From NCBI GenBank assembly GCA_020724325.1, contig DYHC01000010.1:1-16458 (forward strand): a stretch of DNA of 16,458 nucleotides, given 5' to 3'. A program made the translations under genes and the position numbers. The notes beneath the pieces were generated by a model. The model worked only from the letters and a program-made list of their open reading frames with translations, searched no databases and was not told where the DNA came from. The DNA is from Melioribacter roseus (GTDB taxonomy: Bacteria > Bacteroidota > Ignavibacteria > Ignavibacteriales > Melioribacteraceae). Positions 1-8,170 of the stretch are shown one piece after another; positions within the stretch are counted from its first letter, which is position 1; every line of letters begins with the position of its first letter.

Positions 1-1142
1 GAACCGAGCAAGCCGAACTCTTCCAAAGTAATTGCGAAGAACACGGCGGAGCGTCTCGGTTTTTCTGGAAGCGATTTGATTGCCCTTGCAATTGTAAGAA
101 TTCCGGCAACGCCGGTTGCATTGTCAACCGCACCGTTATAAATTTTATCTTCGGTAGTTAAAGTTGAATCGTAACCGAAATGATCCCAATGCGCCATATA
201 GAAAACATATTCATCCGGGCGCTCGGAACCGGGGAAATAACCAAGCACATTATTTGTTGTTAGAAACTTAAGTTTGTTATTCATAACAAGAGAAGTGTTC
301 AATCCCATTTGTTTGGATTTGAAGCCGCGTTGAGCCGCGGCTTTTAGTTCGTCATCCAAAATCAAGCCGGCAAGTGAAAATATTTCTTTCGCCTTACTAA
401 GCGTTATCCATCCTTCGAATTTACATTTGCTCTTATTTTTATTACCGTCATCAACAACGAATTGGGGTCCAATTCTTCCATTCTGAACAACTCCCCACGG
501 ATAGCTTGCAGCTCCATCTTCATGAATAATTAAAACGCCCGCAGCACCCTGCCTTGCAGCTTCTTCGTATTTATAAGTCCATCTCCCGTAGTAAGTCATC
601 TTCTTGCCTGTAAACAGATTTGGATCGGCAGCAGCATACCCGGGGTCGTTTACCATTACTATCACAATTTTATTTTTTACATCAATTCCTTCATAATCAT
701 TCCAGTTATATTCAGGGGCAACAATACCATAGCCGGCAAAAACAATATCGCTGTTAAGCACTTCGATCTTCTCTTCAATTCTTTTTGTTACCGCAACAAA
801 ATCATTACCATGGTTTAGAACAACGCTGCCGCTCTTTCCCTTAATTAAGAGTTGTTTTGGATACTCGGGAGAAATTTCAACAAACGGTACTGGCTGCAAA
901 TAACTGTCTCCATTCAATGGCAGCAGCTCAAGTTTTTTATATTCATCTACCAGATATGATATTGTAACTTCTTCTCCCTTTGTGGCGGGCTTTCTTCCTA
1001 AAAACTTATCAGATGCTATTTCTTCTATATGCTTAAGTAATACCTGCTGGTCAAGCCGATTTTCAACAGAAGATTTTTGTGAGCATCCTAAAATTATTAT
1101 TGATAAAAAGAGAATTGTGATTCGAAAAATATTTATCAGCAT
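1..1142 (-). CDS. M28-family zinc metallopeptidase lipoprotein with PA domain (3' end outside window)
   Basis: The reading frame starts at ATG 1140-1142 and runs open for 380 codons to the window edge. An AGGTG ribosome site lies just upstream of the start. The N-terminus is a lipoprotein signal ending in I-L-G-C (Cys20), so the protein is probably exported and membrane-anchored. Residues of roughly 120-290 look like a protease-associated (PA) domain inserted before the catalytic part. Three metal-site motifs of M28 aminopeptidases follow in order: H-W-D-H (His318, Asp320), G-A-V-D-N (Asp340, the bridging Asp) and E-E-F-G (Glu374-Glu375, catalytic base and ligand). The remaining metal-ligand Asp and His would lie in the missing C-terminal part. 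By family it should release amino acids or dipeptides from peptides outside the cytoplasm. It diverges from the M1 peptidase gene across 129 bases, which suggests a joint role in peptide scavenging (inference). Confidence 0.9.
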   Translation of the reverse strand, partial: MLINIFRITILFLSIIILGCSQKSSVENRLDQQVLLKHIEEIASDKFLGRKPATKGEEVTISYLVDEYKKLELLPLNGDSYLQPVPFVEISPEYPKQLLIKGKSGSVVLNHGNDFVAVTKRIEEKIEVLNSDIVFAGYGIVAPEYNWNDYEGIDVKNKIVIVMVNDPGYAAADPNLFTGKKMTYYGRWTYKYEEAARQGAAGVLIIHEDGAASYPWGVVQNGRIGPQFVVDDGNKNKSKCKFEGWITLSKAKEIFSLAGLILDDELKAAAQRGFKSKQMGLNTSLVMNNKLKFLTTNNVLGYFPGSERPDEYVFYMAHWDHFGYDSTLTTEDKIYNGAVDNATGVAGILTIARAIKSLPEKPRRSAVFFAITLEEFGLLG

Positions 1143-1271
1143 ATTTTCACCTTTGTTTTATAAAATTATTTTAGAAACCGATTGGTATTTATTTTTTGAG
1201 AATTCTATTTTCACAACACCTATTAAGATTTTTTGTGTGCCTAATTTCATAAAAGCTGGAATAAGAGTAAA

Positions 1272-2894
1272 ATGAAAAAATTAATTTTGTTAATCTTTAT
1301 TTCGCTCCGTCTATTTGCACAATTTGGTTCACAGGATTCGGGCGGCAGACTAAAGCCGGAACAATCAAGTTACGATGTAAAATACTACGACATAAGTCTT
1401 AATATAGATCCCGCCAGCAAATCAATTGGAGGAACGGTTATAATTACTTCTACTTCTAAACACAGCTTAAAGGAGATAATTGTAGACCTTGATACTACTT
1501 TCACAATCGACAATATAGAACTAATTAAACCGGTCAACAATTCATTTTCATTCACTCATAACAATGGAAAGATATTATTTTGTTTTGAGAGAGAAATTAC
1601 TGTAAATGAAGAAATTGTTCTTTCAATAAGTTATAGCGGGCAGCCGCGTATAGCAAAGAATCCGCCGTGGGATGACGGCTTTCTCTGGCCTAAAACGAAA
1701 GACAATATCGATTGGATTACATTAACATGCCAGGGCGGCGGTGCTGATATCTGGCTTCCTTGTAAAGATCATCCAAGTGATGAGCCGGACTCAGTTTCTT
1801 TACATATTACCGCTCCCAACGACCTAATTTGTATTGGCAGCGGAAAATTTATTTCATCTGTTAACAATAGCAACGGAACTAAAACATGGAAATGGTTTGT
1901 CTCTACTCCAATTAACAATTATAATATTATGTTCTACCTGGGCCCATACAAACCGATTGAATATGACTATACAAGTATTACAGGTGAAAAAATTCCGTTT
2001 ACCGTTTGGGTTCTGCCAGAAAATTATGATAAGGCAAAAACTCATTCGGTTCAGTTCTTAATACACATGAAAGTAATGGAAGAATTAATTGGACCCTATC
2101 CATTCCGTGCCGATAAATATTCAGTTGTTGAAACACCACATCTTGGAATGGAACATCAAACAGCTATTGCTTACGGCTTCGGATGGAAGAACCATAAAGA
2201 TTTCGCATTTGATTGGCTTCATCATCACGAATTTTCCCACGAATGGTGGGGCAACCTTGTAACTAATAAGGATTGGAGTGATTTCTGGATTCATGAAGGA
2301 CTTGGAACATACATGCAGCCATTGTACTTAGAAAAGGTATTCGGCAAAGATCAATATTTGGGTTACTTAAAAAGTATTAAGAGATTTTCGAACAAAAAAC
2401 CGATTGCCCCGCGCGGCGAGCATACCGCCGGAGAAACTTACGGACTCGATGTTTATTATAAAGGTGCGTGGATGGTTCATACACTTAGATACTATCTGGG
2501 CGATGAATTATTCTTTAAAGTATTGAGAAGATGGGCTTATCCAACAGAAGTAATGGAAAGAGCAACCGATGGATCTCAATGCCGCTTTGCAACAACAGAT
2601 GAAATGATTGAAATAGCAGAAAATATATCAGGCAAAAAATTGGATTGGTTCTTCGAAGTCTATTTACGTCATGCACCATTACCAAAACTTAATTACAAAT
2701 ATGAATCTGGAATATTAAAATTATGGTGGACAACCGAAAACAACCTGCCGTTTGATTTACCGGTTGAAGTAAAACGCGGAAATGAAATTAATCGGGTAGA
2801 TATGCTTAACGGAAAAGGCGAGATAGTTATTCCTAACGGAATAGAATTTAAAATTGATCCGGATGATTGGCTGTTAATGGAATTAGTCAGTTAG
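1272..2894 (+). CDS. Secreted M1-family (gluzincin) aminopeptidase
   Basis: This is a 540-residue protein with a Sec signal peptide at about residues 1-16. An N-terminal beta-sandwich domain is followed by the thermolysin-like catalytic domain. The zinc site is complete: H319-E-F-S-H323 and, after 18 residues, Glu342 in W-I-H-E-G. The exopeptidase motif that holds the substrate amino group appears as G-M-E-H-Q at 292-296, a variant of the common GAMEN. A Tyr at about 395-396 (V-Y-Y-K-G) fits the transition-state tyrosine. The protein is shorter than the roughly 850-residue PepN type and lacks the large C-terminal helical domain. That matches the compact exported M1 proteins common in Bacteroidota. 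It probably trims N-terminal residues from peptides in the periplasm or outside the cell. The ribosome site is weak (AAGAG), as is usual in this group. Confidence 0.92.
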   Translation: MKKLILLIFISLRLFAQFGSQDSGGRLKPEQSSYDVKYYDISLNIDPASKSIGGTVIITSTSKHSLKEIIVDLDTTFTIDNIELIKPVNNSFSFTHNNGKILFCFEREITVNEEIVLSISYSGQPRIAKNPPWDDGFLWPKTKDNIDWITLTCQGGGADIWLPCKDHPSDEPDSVSLHITAPNDLICIGSGKFISSVNNSNGTKTWKWFVSTPINNYNIMFYLGPYKPIEYDYTSITGEKIPFTVWVLPENYDKAKTHSVQFLIHMKVMEELIGPYPFRADKYSVVETPHLGMEHQTAIAYGFGWKNHKDFAFDWLHHHEFSHEWWGNLVTNKDWSDFWIHEGLGTYMQPLYLEKVFGKDQYLGYLKSIKRFSNKKPIAPRGEHTAGETYGLDVYYKGAWMVHTLRYYLGDELFFKVLRRWAYPTEVMERATDGSQCRFATTDEMIEIAENISGKKLDWFFEVYLRHAPLPKLNYKYESGILKLWWTTENNLPFDLPVEVKRGNEINRVDMLNGKGEIVIPNGIEFKIDPDDWLLMELVS

Positions 2895-2938
2895 TGTCTT
2901 GTGGCAGTCATTAAACGCTCAAGAAAGGTAAAAAAATT

Positions 2939-3301
2939 ATGAATGAAACTCTTATTCTTTTATTGATCGGTTTAACCGCCGGATTAGTAAGCGGGGTTCT
3001 CGGTATTGGCGGCGGTATTGTAATTATTCCAATGCTTGTCGGTTTTCTTGGATATACACAAAAAGATGCACAAGGAACATCTCTTGGATTATTATTACTT
3101 CCAATTGGGATTTTAGCTGTAATGAATTATTATAACGCCGGACACATCCACCTGAAAGCTGTCGGAATTATGGCAATTACTTTTCTAATCGGAAGTTATT
3201 TTTCGTCATTATATGCTCTTTCGCTTCCAGAAGAAACCCTGAAGAAAATATTTGCAGTCTTTCTTTTTCTGTATGCATTAAAACTCTTCTTTGGAAAATA
3301 A
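2939..3301 (+). CDS. Half-size TauE/SafE-family membrane transporter
   Basis: The protein has 120 residues with about four predicted membrane segments. The first carries the family hallmark, a Gly-rich G-V-L-G-I-G-G-G-I stretch near residues 20-28, followed by I-P-M-L and a D-A-Q-G-T-S segment. TauE/SafE (formerly DUF81) proteins move sulfite, sulfoacetate or other small organic anions and usually have about 250 residues made of two such halves. Only one half is present here. The C-terminus is not abruptly broken, so it may work as a homodimer rather than being a remnant (inference). AAGAAAGG upstream can serve as ribosome site. The gene overlaps the following EamA gene by 11 bases, so the two are probably co-translated. 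The substrate cannot be told from the sequence. Confidence 0.85.
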   Translation: MNETLILLLIGLTAGLVSGVLGIGGGIVIIPMLVGFLGYTQKDAQGTSLGLLLLPIGILAVMNYYNAGHIHLKAVGIMAITFLIGSYFSSLYALSLPEETLKKIFAVFLFLYALKLFFGK

Positions 3302-4223
3302 TTTAGATGAGGTAGAAATCTTTTCAAAGCCGATTTCCCGAACTTTAGCAATTCTACTTGCTCTGCTTGTTACCTTTCTATGGTCTACATCTTTTGTGAT
3401 AATCAAACTTGGGCTTAAGGAAATTCCTCCCTTAACTTTTGCAGGATTAAGATACTTTATTGCATTTGTTTCTCTTTTACCTTTTGCTGTTAGTAAAGAC
3501 AGAATTGAGGAAATAAAGAATTTAGATAAGAAAACATGGTATAAACTAATTCTTTTAGGAATTGTGTTTTATACAGCAACACAAGGAACGCAGTTTTTAG
3601 GTTTATCATTACTTCCGGCGGTTACAGTAAGTCTGTGGTTAAATTTTACGCCGATAATTGTTGCGCTGCTTGGCATAGTTCTAATTTCAGAAATACCTAC
3701 AAAACAACAATGGATAGGAACGTTATTATTTGTTGCGGGAATAATTGTATACTTTTTTCCGATTTCACTTTTGGGCGATCAAGCCCTCGGTTTAATTGTT
3801 ATGACAATAGGCGTGCTTGCAAACTCCGGTTCCGCTGTTCTTGGAAGGGATATTAACCGAGGCGGCAAACATCATCCTTTAGTTGTTACGGTAATAAGTA
3901 TGGGAGTTGGAGCAGCATTACTTTTAATTATCGGTTTAATTGTTCAAGGATTGCCATCAATTAACACAACTAACATTATATATATTCTCTGGCTTGCGCT
4001 TATTAATACAGCCCTGGCTTTTACATTATGGAATATTTCGCTTAGGTCATTAACGGCTATGGAATCAAGTATAATTAACGGAACAATGCTTATTCAAATT
4101 GCACTAATTGCATGGATTTTTCTTGGGGAAACAATATCGATTAAAGAAATTGGTGGAATGGCAGTTGCCGCTGCAGGAGCTTTACTAGTGCAAATGAAAA
4201 GAGCCGGCAGTAAAAGTATTTAA
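3291..4223 (+). CDS. EamA/DMT-family transporter (probable metabolite exporter)
   Basis: The product has 310 residues, about ten hydrophobic helices and two EamA repeats. The first repeat begins with a W-S-T-S-F motif after helix 1 and includes L-R-Y-F; the second begins near residue 165. Members of the drug/metabolite transporter superfamily export amino acids, sugars or other metabolites across the inner membrane. The start is unusual. The frame opens only at 3282, after a stop at 3279-3281, and has no ATG near its beginning, so TTG at 3291 is the best candidate. It lies inside the end of the TauE/SafE gene and has no clear ribosome site, so translation is probably coupled to that gene. The function as an exporter is from family knowledge; the substrate is unknown. 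Confidence 0.88.
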   Translation: MENNLDEVEIFSKPISRTLAILLALLVTFLWSTSFVIIKLGLKEIPPLTFAGLRYFIAFVSLLPFAVSKDRIEEIKNLDKKTWYKLILLGIVFYTATQGTQFLGLSLLPAVTVSLWLNFTPIIVALLGIVLISEIPTKQQWIGTLLFVAGIIVYFFPISLLGDQALGLIVMTIGVLANSGSAVLGRDINRGGKHHPLVVTVISMGVGAALLLIIGLIVQGLPSINTTNIIYILWLALINTALAFTLWNISLRSLTAMESSIINGTMLIQIALIAWIFLGETISIKEIGGMAVAAAGALLVQMKRAGSKSI

Positions 4224-4269
4224 ACGAAATAATTCATGCTCTTACAAATCTGTTTGTGAAAACAGGTCT

Positions 4270-4366
4270 GTTTAATCAGTTCAATCTGGATAGCCGATAA
4301 CACACAGATGTAACAGATTTTAAGTGATTTGAATATCAGTTTAATCAGTTCAATCAATGTGCTATT
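4270..4366. repeat. Dispersed-repeat-like element with inverted ends and an internal 17-base direct repeat
   Basis: The word GTTTAATCAGTTCAATC occurs exactly twice, at 4270-4286 and 4339-4355. The second copy sits inside a unit of about 71 bases (4296-4366) whose ends, GATAACACA at 4296-4304 and TGTGCTATT at 4358-4366, are inverted complements at 7 of 9 positions. The first copy belongs to a partial or decayed unit just upstream. The layout looks like a short non-coding repeat (REP or MITE type) that spreads between genes. Multiplicity in the genome cannot be seen from this window. Confidence 0.5.
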
Positions 4367-4567
4367 AGGAGGATAGAATAAAGAACAAAATATGTAAAAC
4401 TAAACTCACACTGAAAAGAATCGATTAAGAATAGAGTTTTATCAAAGGAAAGATTAGGCGCGGAATCGCACCCAATTCTTAGGGAGTGAAAGCAATAAAA
4501 TATTTTTTTCCCTCAGAGGAAGATTAGTAAATAAAATTAATTCCGGCTGCCTCCAGTTGAAATCAAA

Positions 4568-4600
4568 TTTGCATTTATAAAAACATCTCTATTAGATTTG
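4568..4600 (+). promoter_or_regulatory. Bacteroidota-type promoter of the sugar kinase gene
   Basis: TTTG at 4568-4571 and TAGATTTG at 4593-4600 are separated by 21 bases. This matches the -33 (TTTG or TTG) and -7 (TAnnTTTG) elements known for the primary sigma factor of Bacteroidota. Transcription would begin at about 4605, leaving a very short leader before ATG 4622. The TTG at 4598 lies in the -7 box, so it is unlikely to be the kinase start. Confidence 0.5.
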
Positions 4601-4621
4601 AATAGGGAGATACTTTTTTTT

Positions 4622-5515
4622 ATGAACTTAAATGTAACTGCAATAGGAGAAATTCTGTACGATATTTATCCGGATCAAAAGCGTATAGGAGGAGCGCCGT
4701 TCAACTTTATATATCACGTCTGGAAATTATTGGGCAAAGCAAATTTTATTTCGAGTGTTGGCAATGATGAAAACGGAGCTGAAATTCTTAACCACTTAAA
4801 TAAAATTGGCTTTCCCACCAGCCACATTTTTGTTGATGAAAATTATCCGACCGGAACGGTATTAGTTGCTCTTGATGAAAATAAATCGCCGCATTTTACA
4901 ATGAGCGGTTATAATTGCTTCGACTATTTTGTTCTGGATAAAAAATCTATGGCTCTTATTGAACACAAAACCGATTTACTTTACTTTGGGACGTTCGGAC
5001 AGAGAAACTTAACAGCCCGTAAAACAATACAATCTACTTTCGGAAAGAACATAAAGTATTTTTGCGATCTGAATCTTAGGCATGAATTCTTTACTAAAGA
5101 GATGATCGAAGAATCTCTTCGCATATCCAATGTAATAAAAATTAACGAGCGCGAATTGACGGTTTTACAATCGTACTTCAATCTGCACAAGGAAACCTTA
5201 ACAGCAGTAAATCAACTTTTGGAAAAATTCAACATCAGCCTAATTGCAGTTACATTTGGTAAAGACGGCGCGATACTAAGTAACCAGGAAAGTACCGATT
5301 ATTACAGAAGTGAATCTTTGGAAGTAATTGATACACTTGGTGCCGGGGATGCATATTCAGCAATTGTATGCATCGGTTATCTGTTCAATATGGAGATGCA
5401 AAAAACAAATCTTTTAGCAAATCAATTTGCACTTGATATATGCAGAACCCTTGGCGCCTTAGCAAGCGATGAGATTTATGAAAAGTATAAAAGTTTGTTA
5501 TTCCAGACAGAATAA
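4622..5515 (+). CDS. PfkB-family sugar kinase (fructokinase-like)
   Basis: Starting at ATG 4622 the protein has 297 residues, typical of the ribokinase/PfkB family. The N-terminal strand reads A-I-G-E-I-L-Y-D and is followed by G-G-A-P-F-N, the di-Gly sugar-binding signature seen in fructokinases. The C-terminal ATP-site signature is D-T-L-G-A-G-D (237-243), with Asp243 as catalytic base and the G-A-G stretch as anion hole. It should use ATP to phosphorylate a sugar, most simply fructose to fructose 6-phosphate, in the cytoplasm. The exact sugar is not certain, because 2-keto-3-deoxygluconate and ribokinase relatives look similar. A frame opening at TTG 4598 would add eight residues, but that codon overlaps the promoter. 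AGGGAG at 4604-4609 may be the ribosome site. The gene is followed after 5 bases by a convergent gene. Confidence 0.88.
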   Translation: MNLNVTAIGEILYDIYPDQKRIGGAPFNFIYHVWKLLGKANFISSVGNDENGAEILNHLNKIGFPTSHIFVDENYPTGTVLVALDENKSPHFTMSGYNCFDYFVLDKKSMALIEHKTDLLYFGTFGQRNLTARKTIQSTFGKNIKYFCDLNLRHEFFTKEMIEESLRISNVIKINERELTVLQSYFNLHKETLTAVNQLLEKFNISLIAVTFGKDGAILSNQESTDYYRSESLEVIDTLGAGDAYSAIVCIGYLFNMEMQKTNLLANQFALDICRTLGALASDEIYEKYKSLLFQTE

Positions 5516-5520
5516 TAAAA

Positions 5521-5922
5521 TTATTTCCTGCCGGTTTTTTCTGGTTGTTTAGCTGGTGTTAAATCGACTTCAATAATTTCTGGCAAAAGATTATACATTG
5601 CTCCTGTAAACATATCTGTAAGCATTCCGGGAATAAATCCGTTAAATACATTTGCCCAGAACCAGAATGAAATTTTTCGTGTTATTTGCGTTTCGTACGT
5701 TTCGTGCCCCTCTAATTCCAGTTTTATTGTATGATTGCTGCCTCTATCAATATTAATTATTTGCGGACTTGTGCCGAATTTTTTTCCATCAACTGAAATC
5801 TTTGCATTTGCAGGATTGGTCTTAATTTCTAAATTCTGCGTTGTAGTATTAAGAACAGTTGAACATGCCGCAAAAAGAATTAACACACAAAGAATGAAAA
5901 TAAGATTGAACAGAAATCTCAT
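5521..5922 (-). CDS. PEGA-domain lipoprotein
   Basis: This protein of 133 residues has a lipoprotein signal peptide ending in L-F-A-A-C, so Cys20 should be lipidated. Residues of about 30-80 form a PEGA-type beta domain with the typical pattern: N-P-A-N-A (variant of the P-x-G-A turn), V-D-G, G-T-S-P and a late E-G-H-E-T-Y. PEGA domains occur in surface proteins and are thought to bind other surface or cell-wall components. A hydrophobic stretch at about 85-115 (F-W-F-W-A-N through Y-N-L-L) may be a membrane-associated hairpin; the tail is basic. The start is ATG 5920-5922 with AAAAAGG upstream. It is convergent with the kinase gene and apparently monocistronic. The exact role is unknown. Confidence 0.8.
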   Translation of the reverse strand: MRFLFNLIFILCVLILFAACSTVLNTTTQNLEIKTNPANAKISVDGKKFGTSPQIINIDRGSNHTIKLELEGHETYETQITRKISFWFWANVFNGFIPGMLTDMFTGAMYNLLPEIIEVDLTPAKQPEKTGRK

Positions 5923-6075
5923 GTTAAAAACCTTTTTGAATTATTATCGAATAAAAACCGACAATTTTTACTACTTCGGCAAAAAAATTGATTTTTCGAA
6001 CGAATAAAGAGAATCTTATAAATTTCCTTTCTAAATTTGAGCCGGTAAAATTAAAATTCTATGATGGGTTATTAA

Positions 6076-6711
6076 ATGACTGAACAAGAAAAACTTTCTG
6101 AACTTGCTCAATTTGTTATTGCCGGAAAACATATTGATGCACAAAGAATAACTGAAGAATTAATCCATGAAAACTGCAGCCCTCAAACTATTTTGAATGA
6201 TGGTCTTATGAAAGGAATGGAAGTAGTTGGACAAAGATTTAGGGATAATCAGATGTATGTACCACAAGTTTTAGTTGCTGCGCGTGCAATGAAAACTTCT
6301 ATGAAGGTTATTGAACCTCTTATGCTTTCGGGCAAGGTTAAATCTAAAGGAAAAATTTTAATAGGAACTGTAAAAGGTGATGTTCATGATATAGGAAAAA
6401 ATATTGTTGCTACTATGATGCAAGGCGCCGGTTACGAGGTGGTGGATATAGGTACAGGATGCGATGTAAATAAGTTCTATCAGGAATATGAAACTCATAA
6501 ACCGGACTTAATTGGAATGTCGGCACTCCTTACTACTACAATGATTAACATGAAACCGGTGATCGAACATTTTAAGAATAAGAATGTTAATGTACCTTTC
6601 ATTGTTGGCGGCGCACCATTAAATCAAAAGTTTGCTGATGAAATAGGCGCAACCGGTTATGGAAAGGATGCATACGGCGCTGTAAAAGTTGCAGATCAAT
6701 TACTGGCTTAA
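6076..6711 (+). CDS. Corrinoid (cobalamin-binding) methyl-carrier protein, MtbC/MtmC-like
   Basis: The protein has 211 residues and two domains in the usual order. Residues 1-90 form the four-helix B12-binding cap domain, and residues of about 92-211 form the Rossmann-like cobalamin domain. The cobalt-ligand motif D-x-H-x-x-G is complete as D102-V-H104-D-I-G107, with His104 as lower axial ligand. The supporting S-A-L and G-G-A-P motifs follow at the expected places. Relatives carry a methyl group on Co(III) between a substrate-specific methyltransferase and a second one acting on coenzyme M or tetrahydrofolate. No such methyltransferase is in this window, so the methyl donor is unknown. The ATG start has no strong ribosome site. 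The last four bases overlap the end of the opposite gene. Confidence 0.92.
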   Translation: MTEQEKLSELAQFVIAGKHIDAQRITEELIHENCSPQTILNDGLMKGMEVVGQRFRDNQMYVPQVLVAARAMKTSMKVIEPLMLSGKVKSKGKILIGTVKGDVHDIGKNIVATMMQGAGYEVVDIGTGCDVNKFYQEYETHKPDLIGMSALLTTTMINMKPVIEHFKNKNVNVPFIVGGAPLNQKFADEIGATGYGKDAYGAVKVADQLLA

Positions 6712-7964
6712 GATCCAATAAACATCTCCCACCAGTTAAGAAGTTCTTTAGCATAATTGCCGCGGAGAAGAAGCATGTGGTTTCCCAAAGGTTCGGATAA
6801 TAGATCAGAAACTTTATAACTGCCATGTAATTTAACCAACGCTTGGGTTCTGCAAAGATTTTCTTCCGCGCCGGATTGAATTATTTCTGCATTCGAGATC
6901 CACAATTTATCAAGGTTTGTTCCTCCTAGTCTGAACAGAGTTGCCTTGCCCCTGGAAAGTTCACCTTCAATTCCAACACCCAAACCCGACTCGAAATGAG
7001 AACGCAGCTTATAATTTTCTACCATTCCCATTGGAACGGTGCAATGTGCAAGCCATAAGGAATTATTCTGTTCATCAATTCGAACGGGGTTCGCCATCCA
7101 TGGAATCTGATCTGTTAAGTAACTCGCCCAAATCATTCCTAATGTAGATACAATATCACCTTCGCAGCCGGCTACTATTCCTATGTCGTTAAGTTTGGAT
7201 AACGCAAAACATCCTGTGGTCTTTAAGTCTGTAACAAGTTCAAAGCAGCGGATTGATAAGCTGTCAATTTTATATTCGTCAACAAGTTTTTTTAACGCGG
7301 CATATATTTTAACAACATTCCTTATCTCTTTCTTTGAAGGCTCTTTTATATTCATTGCTTTATTTACAAACGAAAAATGTTCGTCCTCAATTTCTTCGTC
7401 GGTAATATTATGAAGCATATTTTTTAATTCGTCAATGTGAATATTAATTATCTCTGCGCCCCAATTCTTTTTAAGCATATCGCTGTTTACATTACTTGCG
7501 ATAAGCCATTCGGACGGTTCTCCAATCAATCCGATTCTCGTTCTTCTTAGTTTATAAAAAACATCAAAATATTTTAAGGTTCTCTCAATAGTTTTCCAGC
7601 AATCTTTATTTGTAGTTTCGTCAAGGTAAATTATTTTTCCTTTAATTCCTTCCTGATTAAGGCGCGCTAAAATTTCAAGAGAAGCCGGAAGCGAATTGTT
7701 GCCCGGATGTGCTAAAAGAATATTCGGCTCTCCATTTAATAACGCCTTTCGTTCTTTTATAAGTTTATATATCTCCTGTTCTGTTCCGCCGGTTAGTATT
7801 AAGTAAAGGATTGGAATACTTCGGTTTATCCAGGTTTCGTTAACCGGATAAATATCATGCTGGGTTAAACTGATTTGGATTTCTTTTGCAATTTCATCCG
7901 GTGAAATAGTTGTGATTTTACTTGCAGCCGGAATAAATCCAAATTTTATTTTCTCCTCTTCCAT
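6708..7964 (-). CDS. L-fucose isomerase-like protein (COG2407-type)
   Basis: From ATG 7962-7964 the protein has 418 residues. GGAG five bases upstream of this ATG decides the start over GTG 7970. The N-terminal half has the alternating strand/helix pattern of the FucI/AraA fold, with segments such as L-T-G-G-T-E and H-P-G-N-N-S. The C-terminal half carries G-C267-E-G-D270 followed by a D-P-like N-P-V-R segment and A-H-C-T, the metal-site region of fucose and arabinose isomerases. Members of this broad family include true ketol-isomerases and many uncharacterised proteins, so an aldose/ketose substrate is only suggested. No sugar-uptake gene is adjacent. It is convergent with the corrinoid protein gene, and the two stop codons share bases (6708-6711). 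Confidence 0.75.
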   Translation of the reverse strand: MEEEKIKFGFIPAASKITTISPDEIAKEIQISLTQHDIYPVNETWINRSIPILYLILTGGTEQEIYKLIKERKALLNGEPNILLAHPGNNSLPASLEILARLNQEGIKGKIIYLDETTNKDCWKTIERTLKYFDVFYKLRRTRIGLIGEPSEWLIASNVNSDMLKKNWGAEIINIHIDELKNMLHNITDEEIEDEHFSFVNKAMNIKEPSKKEIRNVVKIYAALKKLVDEYKIDSLSIRCFELVTDLKTTGCFALSKLNDIGIVAGCEGDIVSTLGMIWASYLTDQIPWMANPVRIDEQNNSLWLAHCTVPMGMVENYKLRSHFESGLGVGIEGELSRGKATLFRLGGTNLDKLWISNAEIIQSGAEENLCRTQALVKLHGSYKVSDLLSEPLGNHMLLLRGNYAKELLNWWEMFIGS

Positions 7965-8113
7965 AAACACTCCACAGATTATTAAATCATTGGAATTGAT
8001 CCCTTCTTATCAACTGCCGGTGATTCTCTTTCATCTTTTATTTTTCCTGTTGAAAAATCGGATTTCCCCTTTATCACATCTACACCAAAATATTATCTTT
8101 ATGCAAACATAAA

Positions 8114-8145
8114 AACAAAAGGGATGTTATTCACATCCCCTTTTT
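8114..8145 (-). terminator. Rho-independent terminator of the nrf operon
   Basis: GGGATGT at 8121-8127 and ACATCCC at 8133-8139 form a perfect 7-bp stem with a 5-base loop. Read on the minus strand, the stem is followed by a T-rich run (TTTTGTTTTT), placed about 30 bases after the stop of the beta-barrel gene. A short T run at 8141-8145 also follows it on the plus strand. Confidence 0.8.
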
Positions 8146-8170
8146 AAATAATTCTTTTTTCGAATATTTC

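Larger units (their letters stand above)
4224..4621. other. 398-base stretch without a gene, with repeats and a promoter
   Basis: No reading frame of useful length is visible on either strand. Just after the EamA stop, a small hairpin is possible (CTGTTT at 4250-4255 with AAACAG at 4260-4265, loop GTGA). It is not followed by a convincing T run, so I do not call it a terminator. Positions 4270-4366 hold repeated DNA, listed separately. Positions 4440-4530 are richer in G and C than their surroundings and contain two related words, GGAAAGATTAG (4447-4457) and GGAAGATTAG (4518-4527). I cannot assign this part. The last 55 bases carry the promoter of the sugar kinase. Confidence 0.6.

Noticed and set aside
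982..1275. Plus-strand open frame opposite the start of the M28 peptidase gene
   Set aside because: It overlaps the lipoprotein signal region of a well-supported minus-strand gene, and its translation resembles no known family.
4440..4500. Minus-strand stretch with a GGGTGCGATTCC-like word suggesting a tRNA T-arm
   Set aside because: No acceptor stem, anticodon arm or D-arm can be paired around it.
6032..6039. TAAATTTG resembling a Bacteroidota -7 box before the corrinoid gene
   Set aside because: No TTG or TTTG lies 17-23 bases upstream, so only half of the promoter is present in AT-rich DNA; not called.
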